From: Plasmodiophora brassicae
Taxonomy: Eukaryota; Endomyxa; Phytomyxea; Plasmodiophorida; Plasmodiophoridae
NCBI GenBank assembly: GCA_039704465.1
Contig: JASFAU010000009.1
Span: 1 to 64,000 of the forward strand
Direction: 5' to 3'
DNA: 64,000 nucleotides
This document shows, piece by piece, positions 1 through 10,300 of the stretch (its first letter is position 1; each line of letters begins with the position of its first letter). Position numbers and translations under genes: made by a program. The notes below the pieces were generated by a model. That model had not been told where the DNA came from and ran no database searches. It was given only the letters and a program-made list of their open reading frames with translations.

Positions 1-1243
1 GCGCAGCCGATTCAACATGATGCTGAAGGGCTGCAAGGTCTACGCGGACGCAACCGCCATCTACAGGAACGGCCAGGACGCCCGCGAGCAACGCGCCCGT
101 GAAGAACTCGCCGACGCCGAAGCCGGCCGCCCGACGCGGAAGCGCCCACGCCTGCCCGATCGGCAAGACGCCCTGCTGCAAGCGCTCGAGCTCCACACGT
201 GGGCTGCCGCTGATGCGTCCTGCAAGCTGATGCGCCTGCAGCTGCAGCCGTATAACCTCCCGTTTCCGGCGGCGTACCACTCGGGCGACGACGCATATGC
301 GGTGGCTTCATGGGTCACGAACCGCATACCGGGCTCGAACGCCCAGTGCCGGGCGTGCAACGACAAGAACCTCTCGTGGTATCACATTGCTGCCCGGTGC
401 ACTGAATCGTCGCGCCTACTCAGGCCAATCATCGACTGGCGCATCCGTGCCTTGCACTTCAACAGGGCGGACACGGACGTCGCCATCGACTACGTCGCCA
501 TCCAGCTCAATGATTATGCACGCCTGACGGCGCCGCCCGCCAGAGAAGACGACCGTCTACGACCGCGCCGCATGCCGGATCCGCGCGACCCGACGTTCAG
601 GCTGAGCGATCGCCAGCGGCGCTGGGTAGCCGTCCTCGGTACGTTCATCCGCGCCGTTGCCGCCCGCTGCGTCCGGGGCGAGCCGCTCCTGATCTCCGCC
701 CGAGGCGTCGCTGCGCTCGCCGGCCTCGACGCCTCGCTGTGGGACGAGATCAGCGACGAGGAGGACAACGAGAACGCGCGGGTCGCCGTTCAAGCTGCCG
801 AAAGCGTCCTCGACGACCCCGAAATGGCCGAGTTCCTGGGCGGCATGGATGTAGCCGACACAGGTGACGATGCCGATGCCCGAGTTCGTCAACGCGCCCA
901 CCATCCCTCGCCGACGACGTTGATGACGGCCATCGTGATGAGATGTATTGCGCTTGCGATCGGACGATCGGCGGAAGCCGACGCTGGACCCCAGCGCGAA
1001 GCTCGTGTGCCGCTGCGCCCCGACGCGCCGTCGCCTGCATCGTCGCCCGGCCGTGTCCAGTCGCCATTAGACGGGCACAGTGCGGCCGACATAGAGCGCC
1101 GCGCGCGTTCATGGCGCCCGCCGTGAACGCTGCGCACTCCGCCGATCCTGTCACTCGAGTCAAGCCTGTCCTATTCACGTCCGTTCCCGCCGAGCTCACG
1201 ACGCTTTAGCTGTATCTGACAAATACAAATAGAAGTTCCTAAA
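1..1243 (+). mobile_element. 5'-truncated non-LTR retrotransposon, family I (copy 1)
   Basis: This is the 3' end of a non-LTR element. Bases 1-1243 match the end of the full-length family I element at 9963-11209 at high identity. It holds the C-terminal part of ORF2 and a short 3' UTR that ends in TTCCTAAA without a long poly(A). The left edge of the window cuts it, so I cannot say whether it is truly truncated or merely incomplete here. It is even closer to the truncated copy at 11216-12543 than to the full-length copy. It runs into family II ORF1 within a few bases, in the same orientation. Confidence 0.85.
2..1126 (+). pseudogene. ORF2 C-terminal fragment (RT C-domain with CCHC knuckle)
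   Basis: An open frame of about 370 residues corresponds to the C-terminal third of a non-LTR ORF2, downstream of the reverse transcriptase core. It contains a C-x2-C-x8-H-x4-C knuckle (CRACNDKN...H...C), as found at the C-terminus of many APE-type non-LTR polyproteins. The last ~35 codons differ in frame from the full-length copy because of a two-base indel near 1020-1030, so the stop lies further downstream than in that copy. No endonuclease or catalytic RT motif is present within the window, so the fragment cannot act alone. It may continue to the left of the window. Confidence 0.8.
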
Positions 1244-1306
1244 GCACAGGTGACGACAGGAGAGAATGCAAGCGAAGATGATGATGACGGAGGTGACGTC
1301 GAAGAA

Positions 1307-2446
1307 ATGGATGAAGTGAACGACGACGTGGGAACGACGAAGAATGATAATGGAAACGGTGATCCTGAGAAAGACGACGGCACCAAAGGCGATTCTACGT
1401 GGGCGAAGGTGGCCCAGCGCCGGTACGTCCGTCGCCGCGAACTTCGCAAGGCGCGCGAGGTGCAGAAACGGCAGGACTCTGAGACGACTCAACGAGCCGA
1501 GGCGGCTGCGTTTCTGAAAGGTGATATACGGCGCCGGGTTCAGTTCACGAACCTGCTGATTCCGTTTCCGAAATCGATGCCGTACTCGATGTTCCGGAGA
1601 AACCTCTACCAGCTGGGCGTACCCGCAGGAAGCCTGCACCACCTGAGTTATATCCATGAGTCGAAGCAACTGCAAATCTGGACAACGACGACGCTTGTGG
1701 ACCAGGTGATAGCGGCACTACGCGGCGGCGACGTGGCCGTCAGGATCGGGATTGAACCTGACGACCCCAGCTTCCTGGCCGGATCGCGCTGGGCCAAACT
1801 GAACAAGGAAGAGAAGGAGATCGAGGCGAAACGCTGGTGGGCGAAGCGCGCCGATGACATGTCGTTCCACGCGAAGCGGATCGGCATCACCGGATATTTC
1901 AAGAGAATGGCCGCGCAGGCGAGGCGCGATGTCGAGCAAGCTGACAAGGCGTCCCAAGAACGCGCAGGCGTAAACAGCGCAGGACAGCAGCCGGACCCGG
2001 TGACGCTGAGCGACTTCCTGAACAAGTCGCCGCCCTGTGCGCCCCCCGGAGAAGCTGACAACGACTGCGAAGACCTGGAGGAACGCGGTGAGGATACTGA
2101 TGTTATCGACGAGAACGAGATGCGCCTCGGGAGCAGTATCGTCGAGGAGATGGAGCGAAGCGCGCAGAAACAAGGATGGACGTCCGAAGGAGATGAGGCT
2201 GAAGAGTCGTCCACTGAGGACGATCGAGTCCCCCCACGCCGAGTCGGGGTCCCTGACATGCCTGATGATGTTGATGCCCGTGACCTGATGAGTGACCGCG
2301 ACCCGCGCCAGCGTGATGGCGAACAGGCGACACCACCACCTGGTCGGCTCACCAAGAAGATGAAGGCGATGAGCGCTGCAGCCATGTCCCAGCGCATCAC
2401 CAGCTTCATGAAGTCATCGGGCGCAGACAGTCAGCAAGGATGCTGA
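1307..2446 (+). CDS. Non-LTR ORF1 protein (family II)
   Basis: This first ORF of the family II element encodes about 380 residues from the first ATG at 1307; the same frame is open back to 1220. The N-terminus is acidic, followed by a basic region. A central segment (FRRNLYQLG...IHESKQLQIW) matches in spacing the start of the family I ORF1 (IRRILKTKG...LHGTSMLEVW), so both families share a small domain that could be RRM-like and bind RNA. The C-terminal half is charged and low in complexity. ORF1 proteins of such elements usually bind element RNA; that role is inference here. The ORF ends in ATGCTGA, which also contains the ORF2 start. Confidence 0.65.
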   Translation: MDEVNDDVGTTKNDNGNGDPEKDDGTKGDSTWAKVAQRRYVRRRELRKAREVQKRQDSETTQRAEAAAFLKGDIRRRVQFTNLLIPFPKSMPYSMFRRNLYQLGVPAGSLHHLSYIHESKQLQIWTTTTLVDQVIAALRGGDVAVRIGIEPDDPSFLAGSRWAKLNKEEKEIEAKRWWAKRADDMSFHAKRIGITGYFKRMAAQARRDVEQADKASQERAGVNSAGQQPDPVTLSDFLNKSPPCAPPGEADNDCEDLEERGEDTDVIDENEMRLGSSIVEEMERSAQKQGWTSEGDEAEESSTEDDRVPPRRVGVPDMPDDVDARDLMSDRDPRQRDGEQATPPPGRLTKKMKAMSAAAMSQRITSFMKSSGADSQQGC

Positions 2447-5400
2447 AGGTCTCCTACACGAACGTCGAAGGGCTCACCAAGGTGAAGGAGGACAAGCTGA
2501 CACGACACGCAGACGACAATGGCATCGAAACGATCGTTCTAGTCGAGACCCACATCAAGTACAACACGGGGATGAGGCGACCGAGTGACCGCACTTGGCA
2601 GAGACTTGACCTGATATGCCCGCCAACGGCACTGACCAAGGGCAAGGGAGGAATCAGTATCCTGTTCAAGACCGCAGTCCATGTTCAAACTGTAGCGTTC
2701 TCGATGAGGAAGCGGTGGATCATCTGGCTCGTCAACCGCTGTGTTCTGGTGGCTGGCGTCTACCACGAACCCAGCGCGTTCGCAGACTTCCAGGCCGACC
2801 TCGGCATGCTCGGTCGCGCGCTGCAGCAGGCGAACCCCGAAGGCCAGTACCGCGTTCTCGTCGTCGGCGACTTCAACACGCGGCTCGGCTACTTCACCGG
2901 GGACCACGACCAGCACCCGCAGGAACGACGAGACGACTTCTTCGAATTTATCGGCAAGTTCGACCTCACCCTGCTGAACGTGTGTTTCCAAGAGGAACCC
3001 GGACAGGTGGACGTGGCGCTCCGACCAAGGCAAGAGCATCGTCGACTACGCCATGGTATCTAGATGCCACTACGCGCACCTGGAGATCGTCGCAACACCG
3101 GTGGAGAAGCCCGGGCACCAGATGTTGATCGTGACGACGGACGGCGCGGCGCCGGTTCGCGAAGACACCAGCCGCTGGAGCTGGAACAGAAAGGCGTTCC
3201 AATCGGAGCCGAAATCAATGGTGATTCGCCATTTGCTGGAACCATGTATTGACGATTTGTATAGGATGTGGAAAGATATCCAGAAGGAGATGGACGAGAA
3301 TTACGACGCGCCGGAACCGCAACTCATCGGGCTGCTCGACGAGGCGTTCGAATTGACCTGCGAGGCGCTCCGCCACGATATGATCGACATCGCATGCTGG
3401 CCGCCTCACCGGTCGAAACGACACGAGCGCGCCGTGCCGATCATCAACTGGGACGACATGGAGGACTGCACGAACCCGTTCATGCTGACCCGAACCAGAA
3501 GGTACCTGATGGCATCGGCGCAAGCGATGAACAACGGGATCGAACAGCAAGCCCCATCGGACGAGGAGCACGTCTCGCACTACCAGCAGCTGTACGCAGC
3601 ACCGGAGGGCCACGAACCGCCTCGATCGCGACGCGTTGCCAGAAAACGAGACGATGTCGACAAGGCTGAGCTCAAGTACTTCAACGCGGCGTGCGTGGAG
3701 GGTCGCATTCGTCGGGCGCGATGGATGAAAGCGATGGGCCCGGACAACATGTGCGCTGATCTGCTGAAGGCGCACCCTGAGGCATCTTCGAAGCTGCTGA
3801 GCGTCATCAGCGAGATCTGCTGGACGCACCAGGTCGCGCCGACGGTGTGGAACCGCGGCTACACCAGGCCGATACCGAAGAAGAGCGAAGACCGGAGGCA
3901 TCCGAGCAACTGGCGAGGACTGGCCATGTCCAGCCACATTCGAAAACTGCACGAAGTCGGCGTACGAGAGCTGATGCGCGACAAGGGCCTCTACCAGGTG
4001 CATGAGCTGCAGATGGGATTCCAGCGCCGGATTGGCCCGATCGAAGCCGTCTGGGTCGCTGATGAGCTTCTGGAAACGTACGCCAGGAAGGGTGTACCGC
4101 TGATGGCGGCGTTGCTCGACGTCAGGAAGGCGTACGACAACGCGGATCGCGAGCTGATCTGGCGGGAGCTGGAGTCCCGAGGAGCTGAGGCGACCATCGT
4201 CTCCAACATGCAGTCGCTCTTCGACGTGTTCGCGGTCGTCCTGCTCGTCGATGGTCGTGCACAAGAACCGATACCAATGGCGATCGGTGTCGCTCAGGGC
4301 GTCGTCAATGCGCCCGACCTGTTCAACCTGCTGGTCAACCCGCTGCACGAACGGCTTCGGGCGATTGCTGGCCCCGACTGCCCAGAACTGGTGAAAATTC
4401 GCATCCCGATTATATCGTTTGCTGACGATCAGACGTTGTTCTGCCGCGCTGACCGCCCGGCGGTGATGCAGGCAATGCTCGACGAGTGCCACAAGTACTC
4501 GATCGAATACCACTACAGGTACAATGTCAACAAGTGCGTCCTGAGCGTGCCAAAGCACCCGGCGCTGCCGCCGCTGCCGACCCTGACGCTGGGTGGTGAA
4601 CCCATTGCTGATGGCGAGGATCGCGCCGTGAAGCTGCTGGGCGTCTGCATCAAGAACGGGCGGATCGATCACGCGGCGCAACTCAGGACGAGGACGGCGA
4701 AGGCCAGGTCGACGCTATTCGCGCTGAGCCAATCGGGCTGCTTCAAGACGAAACACCTGAACGTGAGCAAGAAGCGCGTGGTGTTTATGAGCTTCGTGCG
4801 ATCGCAGCTGGAGTACGGCCTCTGCATCGCCAACCACAGCAGCTCGACGCTGAAGGAGATCGACTCGTGGGTCATGCGAACGTGCGCCGAGTTCCTCGGT
4901 GGCCATCGCAACGGGTCGATCCTGATGATGCGCTACGCCGGCATCGTCCCGATGGCGATCCGGCAGGCACAGCTACGTGGCGGGTTCCTGCTCCACCTGA
5001 AGGAGAAGGCCGACGAGTACCCGAGGACCATGAGCGGCAAGATCGCCAAGGCCATGTTCGCGAATCCGGCATCGAGGCTGTCGACGATCGTGCAGAAGTG
5101 CCCGGTCTGGTCGCGGGTGCAGGCGCTGATGCGGCAGCAGGCCCGGGTGAGGGACCTGCGCGAGTGGAAGATCAGGCACGGCACCCGATTGGAGGAGGCG
5201 GACAAGAACGAGGGCGGACCCGGGGACGCGCTGGTCCAGGCGCTGCAGGAACGAGCGTGGCGGCCGTGGGCGCGTGCGAAGCTGATGCGGGTCCAGAAGC
5301 AGGAGTGGAACAGGCCGCACGCGACCGCATTCCAAGCGACGCCGGACGCGTACCGGATCGCCAACTGGCTGACGAATCGCCTACCGGGCATACCTGCTCC

Positions 5401-5950
5401 ATGTCAGAACTGCAACGGGGCGTACGAGACGAATCGATACCATTGTACGATTTGTATCGGCGCCCAGCAGCGGCTGGAGCATGTGTATCGCCCGGAGGTG
5501 CATCTGAAGTGGTTGACTGATGCCGACAACGCGGTCGACGCCTGCCTGCTCCAGCTGACACGGCCGTCGATCATCCAAGCGCCGGCATATGATGGGCGAC
5601 CTAGGAAGCAAGCGTCAGAGGCGGCGTATCGACTCGACGAGCGAACCAGACCGGTGGCGACGGCGATCGCGACTGTCCTCAAGGACATCGACGAGCTGTG
5701 CAGGCCGCGACAGGGTCGTGATGGCGGCGACGACAATGGCGGCGACAATGGCGACGACAATGGCGGCGATGATGGGGACGGCGGCGGCGAAGATGGACCT
5801 GTCGAGCTCCGCATCCAGGACGGCAACAGCGACGATGATGGCAGCAACGGCAACGGCGACGATCAGGGCAGCAACGGCAACGGCGACGACCAGGGCAGCA
5901 ACGGCAAGCGGTACGAACGGCGCCCGCCGATCTGGATCCGGGTACCGTGA
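2440..5950 (+). pseudogene. Non-LTR ORF2 (AP endonuclease-RT), one-base frameshift
   Basis: The ATG at 2440 overlaps the ORF1 stop as ATGCTGA. The first frame (2440-3063) encodes an apurinic-type endonuclease domain with the GDFNTRLG motif. The second frame, open from before 3008 to 5950, continues that domain (IVDYAMV, then the SDH-equivalent region) and encodes a reverse transcriptase with a FADD catalytic box (about 4418-4429), a thumb and a C-terminal Cys/His knuckle (CQNCNG...H...C). Alignment with the intact family I ORF2 puts the break near 3004-3008 and is best explained by one extra base, so this copy is probably inactive unless frameshifting occurs. The C-terminus has a Gly/Asp/Asn-rich tail with a repeated GSNGNGDDQ unit. 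Confidence 0.8.
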
Positions 5951-5958
5951 CGATCGGC

Positions 5959-6019
5959 CGGCCGGATTTTTCCCATCCGACCAGCGTCTGACGCCCGGAT
6001 GGGTTTTTTCATCCGGCCG
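5959..6019 (+). other. Stem-loop in 3' UTR of family II element
   Basis: CGGCCGGAT (5959-5967) pairs with ATCCGGCCG (6011-6019), and CCCATCCG (5972-5979) pairs with CGGATGGG (5996-6003). The two stems are separated by T-rich internal loops and capped by a 16-base loop. It starts eight bases after the ORF2 stop. Some non-LTR reverse transcriptases recognise a 3' UTR stem-loop in their RNA; that use here is inference. Confidence 0.65.
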
Positions 6020-6250
6020 AAGAGGCCATCACCAGGCCTATCGCGACATGCTGGCGGCGACGACGACCGTCGGCGCCAGCATCGACACACACCACCCGCA
6101 CCGCGCAGTCCGTCACAGGCGGCCACTGCGTAGCGCTATTTCTATCATGTGACCCTTCATCTACCTACTCAAGACGACACTGGCAATCGTATTATGCTCG
6201 GCATCGGTCGGAAAAGGGTAGTTCGCTTCCTAATACACACAAGAACTAAA

Positions 6251-6260
6251 AAACCCTAAA
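6251..6260 (+). repeat. Telomere-like AAACCCTAAA at element junction
   Basis: Between the family II 3' end (...ACTAAA) and family I ORF1 lies AAACCCTAAA, which contains one unit of CCCTAAA. That is the C-strand of TTTAGGG telomere repeats. It is very short, so chance is possible, but related bases recur at two other junctions. Confidence 0.45.
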
Positions 6261-6270
6261 CTCGACAACG

Positions 6271-7332
6271 ATGCTCAGCTGGAAGCTACGCCCGGTGTAC
6301 GTGCGCGGTTTTCGACGCCAGCCGCTCAGTGCAATCCGTCGAATCCTGAAAACGAAGGGCTTCGACATTCGCAAGATTGTCGAAATCGGGTTCCTGCATG
6401 GGACGTCGATGCTCGAGGTGTGGGCCTACGAGCACGAGACCAACGACATCGTCAACCGGCTCATTCACCACGACTACCGGACGTACTTCGACCGGCGCCC
6501 GACAGAACCGTTCCTGTTCGATTCGGCGGCGTTCCGCAAGCTGGCCAAGCCAGAGCAAGAGCAGTTCGCGAACGACAACTTCATCTATCGGCTGGAGCGA
6601 ATCACGAGCCGCGTTGACAGCTGTCTGCGACGATCCGCGAAGCGGCAGTTCGAGGCAATGCTTGACTGGGAGCGCTCAAGGGCGGCACCGGCCCCTGATC
6701 ATCACCACGTGCCCATGGCACCGGCTGGGGAGCAGCCACGCCCGCCGATGAGCTCGGGGCCTATGAGGCCCACTGACGCGCCGCCTGCTGTTGTTCCTGT
6801 GCAGGCTGCCCCAAGTACTGACGAGAGCGTGGCGCCCGCCGAAAGCCCCACTGATGACGTTCCTGTCACGCCCGAGGACGACCGCCCAAGCATTGACATC
6901 TGCGACGACGACGCCCACACCAATGCCGATTCATGCAGCTCATGTGCGATGGACGCGCTGTATCCTCCAGTCGCCTCAATCATCAACGAGCTCGCGCCAC
7001 CATCTTCCGATCTGGTGGAAATGCCGGCGGACGACGTCCGAGACGACAACGCGTTCCAGCTCGACAGCCAGAAGTCGTACAGCATGCGGCGTAGGCCGAT
7101 CGCCAAACGCCAAGCTGTATCGCTGACGCTGGAGGAGGAGGAGGAGGATGAACCATCTGGCGCGGCGGACGAACGAGCTGGCGGCGGCCCAGCCGCCTCC
7201 GCTGACAACGATGCTGCAGCACGCAGCGCATCCCAGACCGACGAACAGGGCACCATGCGCCCTGTCCTGCCGGCGCCGGCCTCGGCCGGTCTGGCAGGGA
7301 CGACTGAGACGAACCCCACGCAGCGATGCTGA
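6271..7332 (+). CDS. Non-LTR ORF1 protein (family I)
   Basis: This is a 353-residue ORF1 product. The N-terminal ~130 residues are well structured and basic; their motif (IRRILKTKG, then IGFLHGTSMLEVW) aligns in spacing with the family II ORF1. The C-terminal two thirds are Pro/Ala/Asp/Glu-rich and probably disordered, with a run of six Glu near residue 290. I see no CCHC zinc knuckle, unlike many ORF1 proteins. The likely role is binding element RNA in the retrotransposition particle, by analogy with other non-LTR elements. The stop codon sits inside ATGCTGA, so ORF2 may be translated by termination-reinitiation. Confidence 0.7.
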   Translation: MLSWKLRPVYVRGFRRQPLSAIRRILKTKGFDIRKIVEIGFLHGTSMLEVWAYEHETNDIVNRLIHHDYRTYFDRRPTEPFLFDSAAFRKLAKPEQEQFANDNFIYRLERITSRVDSCLRRSAKRQFEAMLDWERSRAAPAPDHHHVPMAPAGEQPRPPMSSGPMRPTDAPPAVVPVQAAPSTDESVAPAESPTDDVPVTPEDDRPSIDICDDDAHTNADSCSSCAMDALYPPVASIINELAPPSSDLVEMPADDVRDDNAFQLDSQKSYSMRRRPIAKRQAVSLTLEEEEEDEPSGAADERAGGGPAASADNDAAARSASQTDEQGTMRPVLPAPASAGLAGTTETNPTQRC

Positions 7333-10300
7333 TCGCTGCGTGGAATTCCGATGGCCTGGACGCTGCCAAGCTCCAGGCCACGGCCGCCTTCTTCAGAAAT
7401 CGTCGCCTCACGGCGGCGGTCTTTGTGGAAACCTATGTACGTTCTGAATCGCTACTAACCAATGTTCTCACAGATTACCAAATTCGACATGTCGCTGGCG
7501 GGCGATCCGCCAACGAACTTAGGGGCCATGGTGGCATCAGCATCATGGTCCCGGCCGCTGTGGCGCTGCGGGAGGTCGCCCGCGAGCGCAAGTGCATCAC
7601 TCCAAGGTGGGCGGTTTGGCGCGTTGGCGAGGACCTTGTCGTCGCCGGCGTGTACATCCGCCCGGCCAGGTCACTGCCTGTCGACACGTACCAGATGACG
7701 CTGTTCGGCCTCGCCAACGCCATTGCGACGCACTGCTCGGACGGGGACCGTCTCGCCATTGTCGGCGACTTTAACGCTCGCCTCGGCGACGTCTCCGGCG
7801 ACAGCACGTCCTGCCCGCGGAAGCCTCACGTCATGGAGCTGATCGGCCGGTGCTCACTGTCACTCTTGAACTATGCACTCCGCGGCGATCCCAGTCGCTG
7901 GACATTCGTGGTGCCCAACGGCAACGGACGCTCCGTCGTCGATCTCGCCTTGACCCGCGGTCTCGACTCTGCGCGCCTCAGCGTGGTCGACGCACCGATC
8001 AGCACGGCGCATCGCATGCTGGTTGTCGCGAGCGATCACGTCGTGCCGGAACGCGTTGACCCGAAGCGCTACTCCTGGGCGCGCAGGATGTTCGCTGACC
8101 CGGACGATCGCCCAGCCCTGTCGGTCCTGCTGGCCCCGGCCTACAACTATCTACGTGCCCTGTGGCTGGATGCCACCCGTGATTTCGACGAGATCGCTGA
8201 CCACCCTACCGCAGCCCTGCAGGACGCCGTCGACAGCCTGTACCGCCACACCACTGACGTCCTTCGCGCCGTTCTCGAGGACATCGCCTGCTGGCCCAGC
8301 TCCCGGTCCAAGCGAGGTCGCACGGCAATGATGCGTCCCGACTGGCAGGCGCTGCAGCGCTGCGACCTGCGCTTCTACCTCAGTTCGATGCGACGCGTCT
8401 TTGCGGCCACGTCGCAGCTGCAGCCCAGCCAGCGCCCGTCCATCGAGGAATTCGCCGACCATTGGAAAGCGGTCTTCGAGAAGCCGGGCGTGGACGACGG
8501 CCCGCGCCTGCGTTCCCCGCGCCTCTCCACCGACCTGGACGACGAGGAGCGCCATGCGTTCGGCCCCGCTGTCGTCACCGCCATCATCAAACGGCATGAG
8601 TGGATGAAGGGGGTCGGCCCGGACAACATACCGATGGACCTCCTGAAGTGTGACCCGGATGCCGCCGGCCCCTGGATATCCTGCATGTTCACCTGCTTGT
8701 ACACTGTGCAGCTCGTGCCGTCTGACTGGCGGTCGGCGCTCGTTGTGCCCGTGCACAAACGGAACACCGAACCCGCCGACCCGTCGAACTGGCGAGGCAT
8801 TGCGCTGCAGTCCCATCTCCGGAAGGCATATGAGACGTGTCTGATCACGTACATGCACCTGAAGGGGTGGCTGCAGATGCACTTCCTCCAGTTTGGATTT
8901 CGGCGAGGCATCGGTGTCCCCGAAGCCGTGTGGGTGGCCGACGAGCTGACCACCCACTGGGCGGCACGACGCAAGCCGCTGATCGAGGTCCTCCTCGACA
9001 TGAGGAAGGCGTATGATAGCGCCCGCCGCATTCATGTCTACTCGAAGCTACGCAGACGAGGCGTACCTGCACATATCATCGCCGTTCTGCAGGCCTTGTT
9101 TGACGGCTGCCATTTCATCATTGCTCTGGACGGGCAGCTGTCCGAGCGGATCGCCGCGCTCGTCGGCCTATTCCAGGGCGCGATTGGCTCCCCTGACTTA
9201 TTCAACGTCCTGATCGACGACCTGCCGTACCTGATCGTGTCGCGGTTCGGCGACGAGGCCCCGATGTTCGACCACATGCCGGTGCCCTGCCAGTTCTACG
9301 CCGACGACACCCTGCTGCACGCCTTCACCGACCAGATGGCCCAGGCTATGATGGACCTCTGTCAGGAGTACGCGCAGCGGCACGAACTCGAGTGGAACGC
9401 GACGAAATCGATCGTCTCCAGGCCGAGGACGTCGACCGCCGCGCAGCCGGCAGCCCTGACCATCGGCGGCAACCGCGTCGTCGAGGAGCACGAGCTCGAC
9501 AAGCCGGTGTGCTTCCTGGGCGTCGTCATGAAGGATGGTCGCCTCGATCATCGAGCCCAGCTCGCCTCGCGGACAGCCAAAGCCGAGAAGGCCATGATCG
9601 GGATCATGCACTCGGGCGTGTTCAGCACGAAGCACCTGTCGATCGTCCGGAAGACGCGCGTCGTCGGCGCCTGGATCCGTTCGCGCGCCGAGTACGGACT
9701 CGCCATCAGCAACAGCCACGTCGGCCTACTGAAGAAGCTCGACCAGCTGCAGAAGTCGGCCGCCGCCCTGTTCTTCGGTGGATACCGCCGCCGCATCGGC
9801 TCGTCCCTGATGCTCCGGTACGCGGGACTCGTGCCCGCCGCTGCCCGCCAGGCCAAGCTGCGCGCCCGGTTCGCGTTCAAGCAGATCACGTGGTCGGAGC
9901 AGATCAAGGATGGCGATCGCGTCCCGTTCCTGGTCCGCGTCACGCGCTGGGCGCTCAGCAACCCGCGCAGCCGATTCAACATGATGCTGAAGGGCTGCAA
10001 GGTCTACGCGGACGCAACCGCCATCTACAGGAACGGCCGTGACGCCCGCGAGCAACGCGCCCGTGAAGAACTCGCCGACGCCGAAGCCGGCCGCCCGACG
10101 CGGAAGCGCCCACGCCTGCCCGATCGGCAAGACGCCCTGCTGCAAGCGCTCGAGCTCCACACGTGGGCTGCCGCTGATGCGTCCTGCAAGCTGATGCGCC
10201 TGCAGCTACAGCCGTATAACCTCCCGTTTCCGGCGGCGTACCACTCGGGCGACGACGCATATGCGGTGGCTTCATGGGTCACGAACCGCATACCGGGCTC

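Larger units (their letters stand above)
1244..6250 (+). mobile_element. Non-LTR retrotransposon, family II (ORF1 + frameshifted ORF2)
   Basis: A second, divergent APE-type non-LTR element lies directly behind copy 1 in the same orientation. It carries ORF1, an ORF2 with endonuclease and reverse transcriptase, and a roughly 300-bp 3' UTR with a stem-loop. The 5' end is abrupt: the ORF1 frame is open from a stop at 1217-1219, but the first in-frame ATG is at 1307, so the 5' end may be truncated or the original start lost. The 3' end is placed at AAGAACTAAA (6241-6250), because family I starts right after it and family I elements also end in CTAAA. The boundary is inferred to within about 10 bp. 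Confidence 0.75.
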
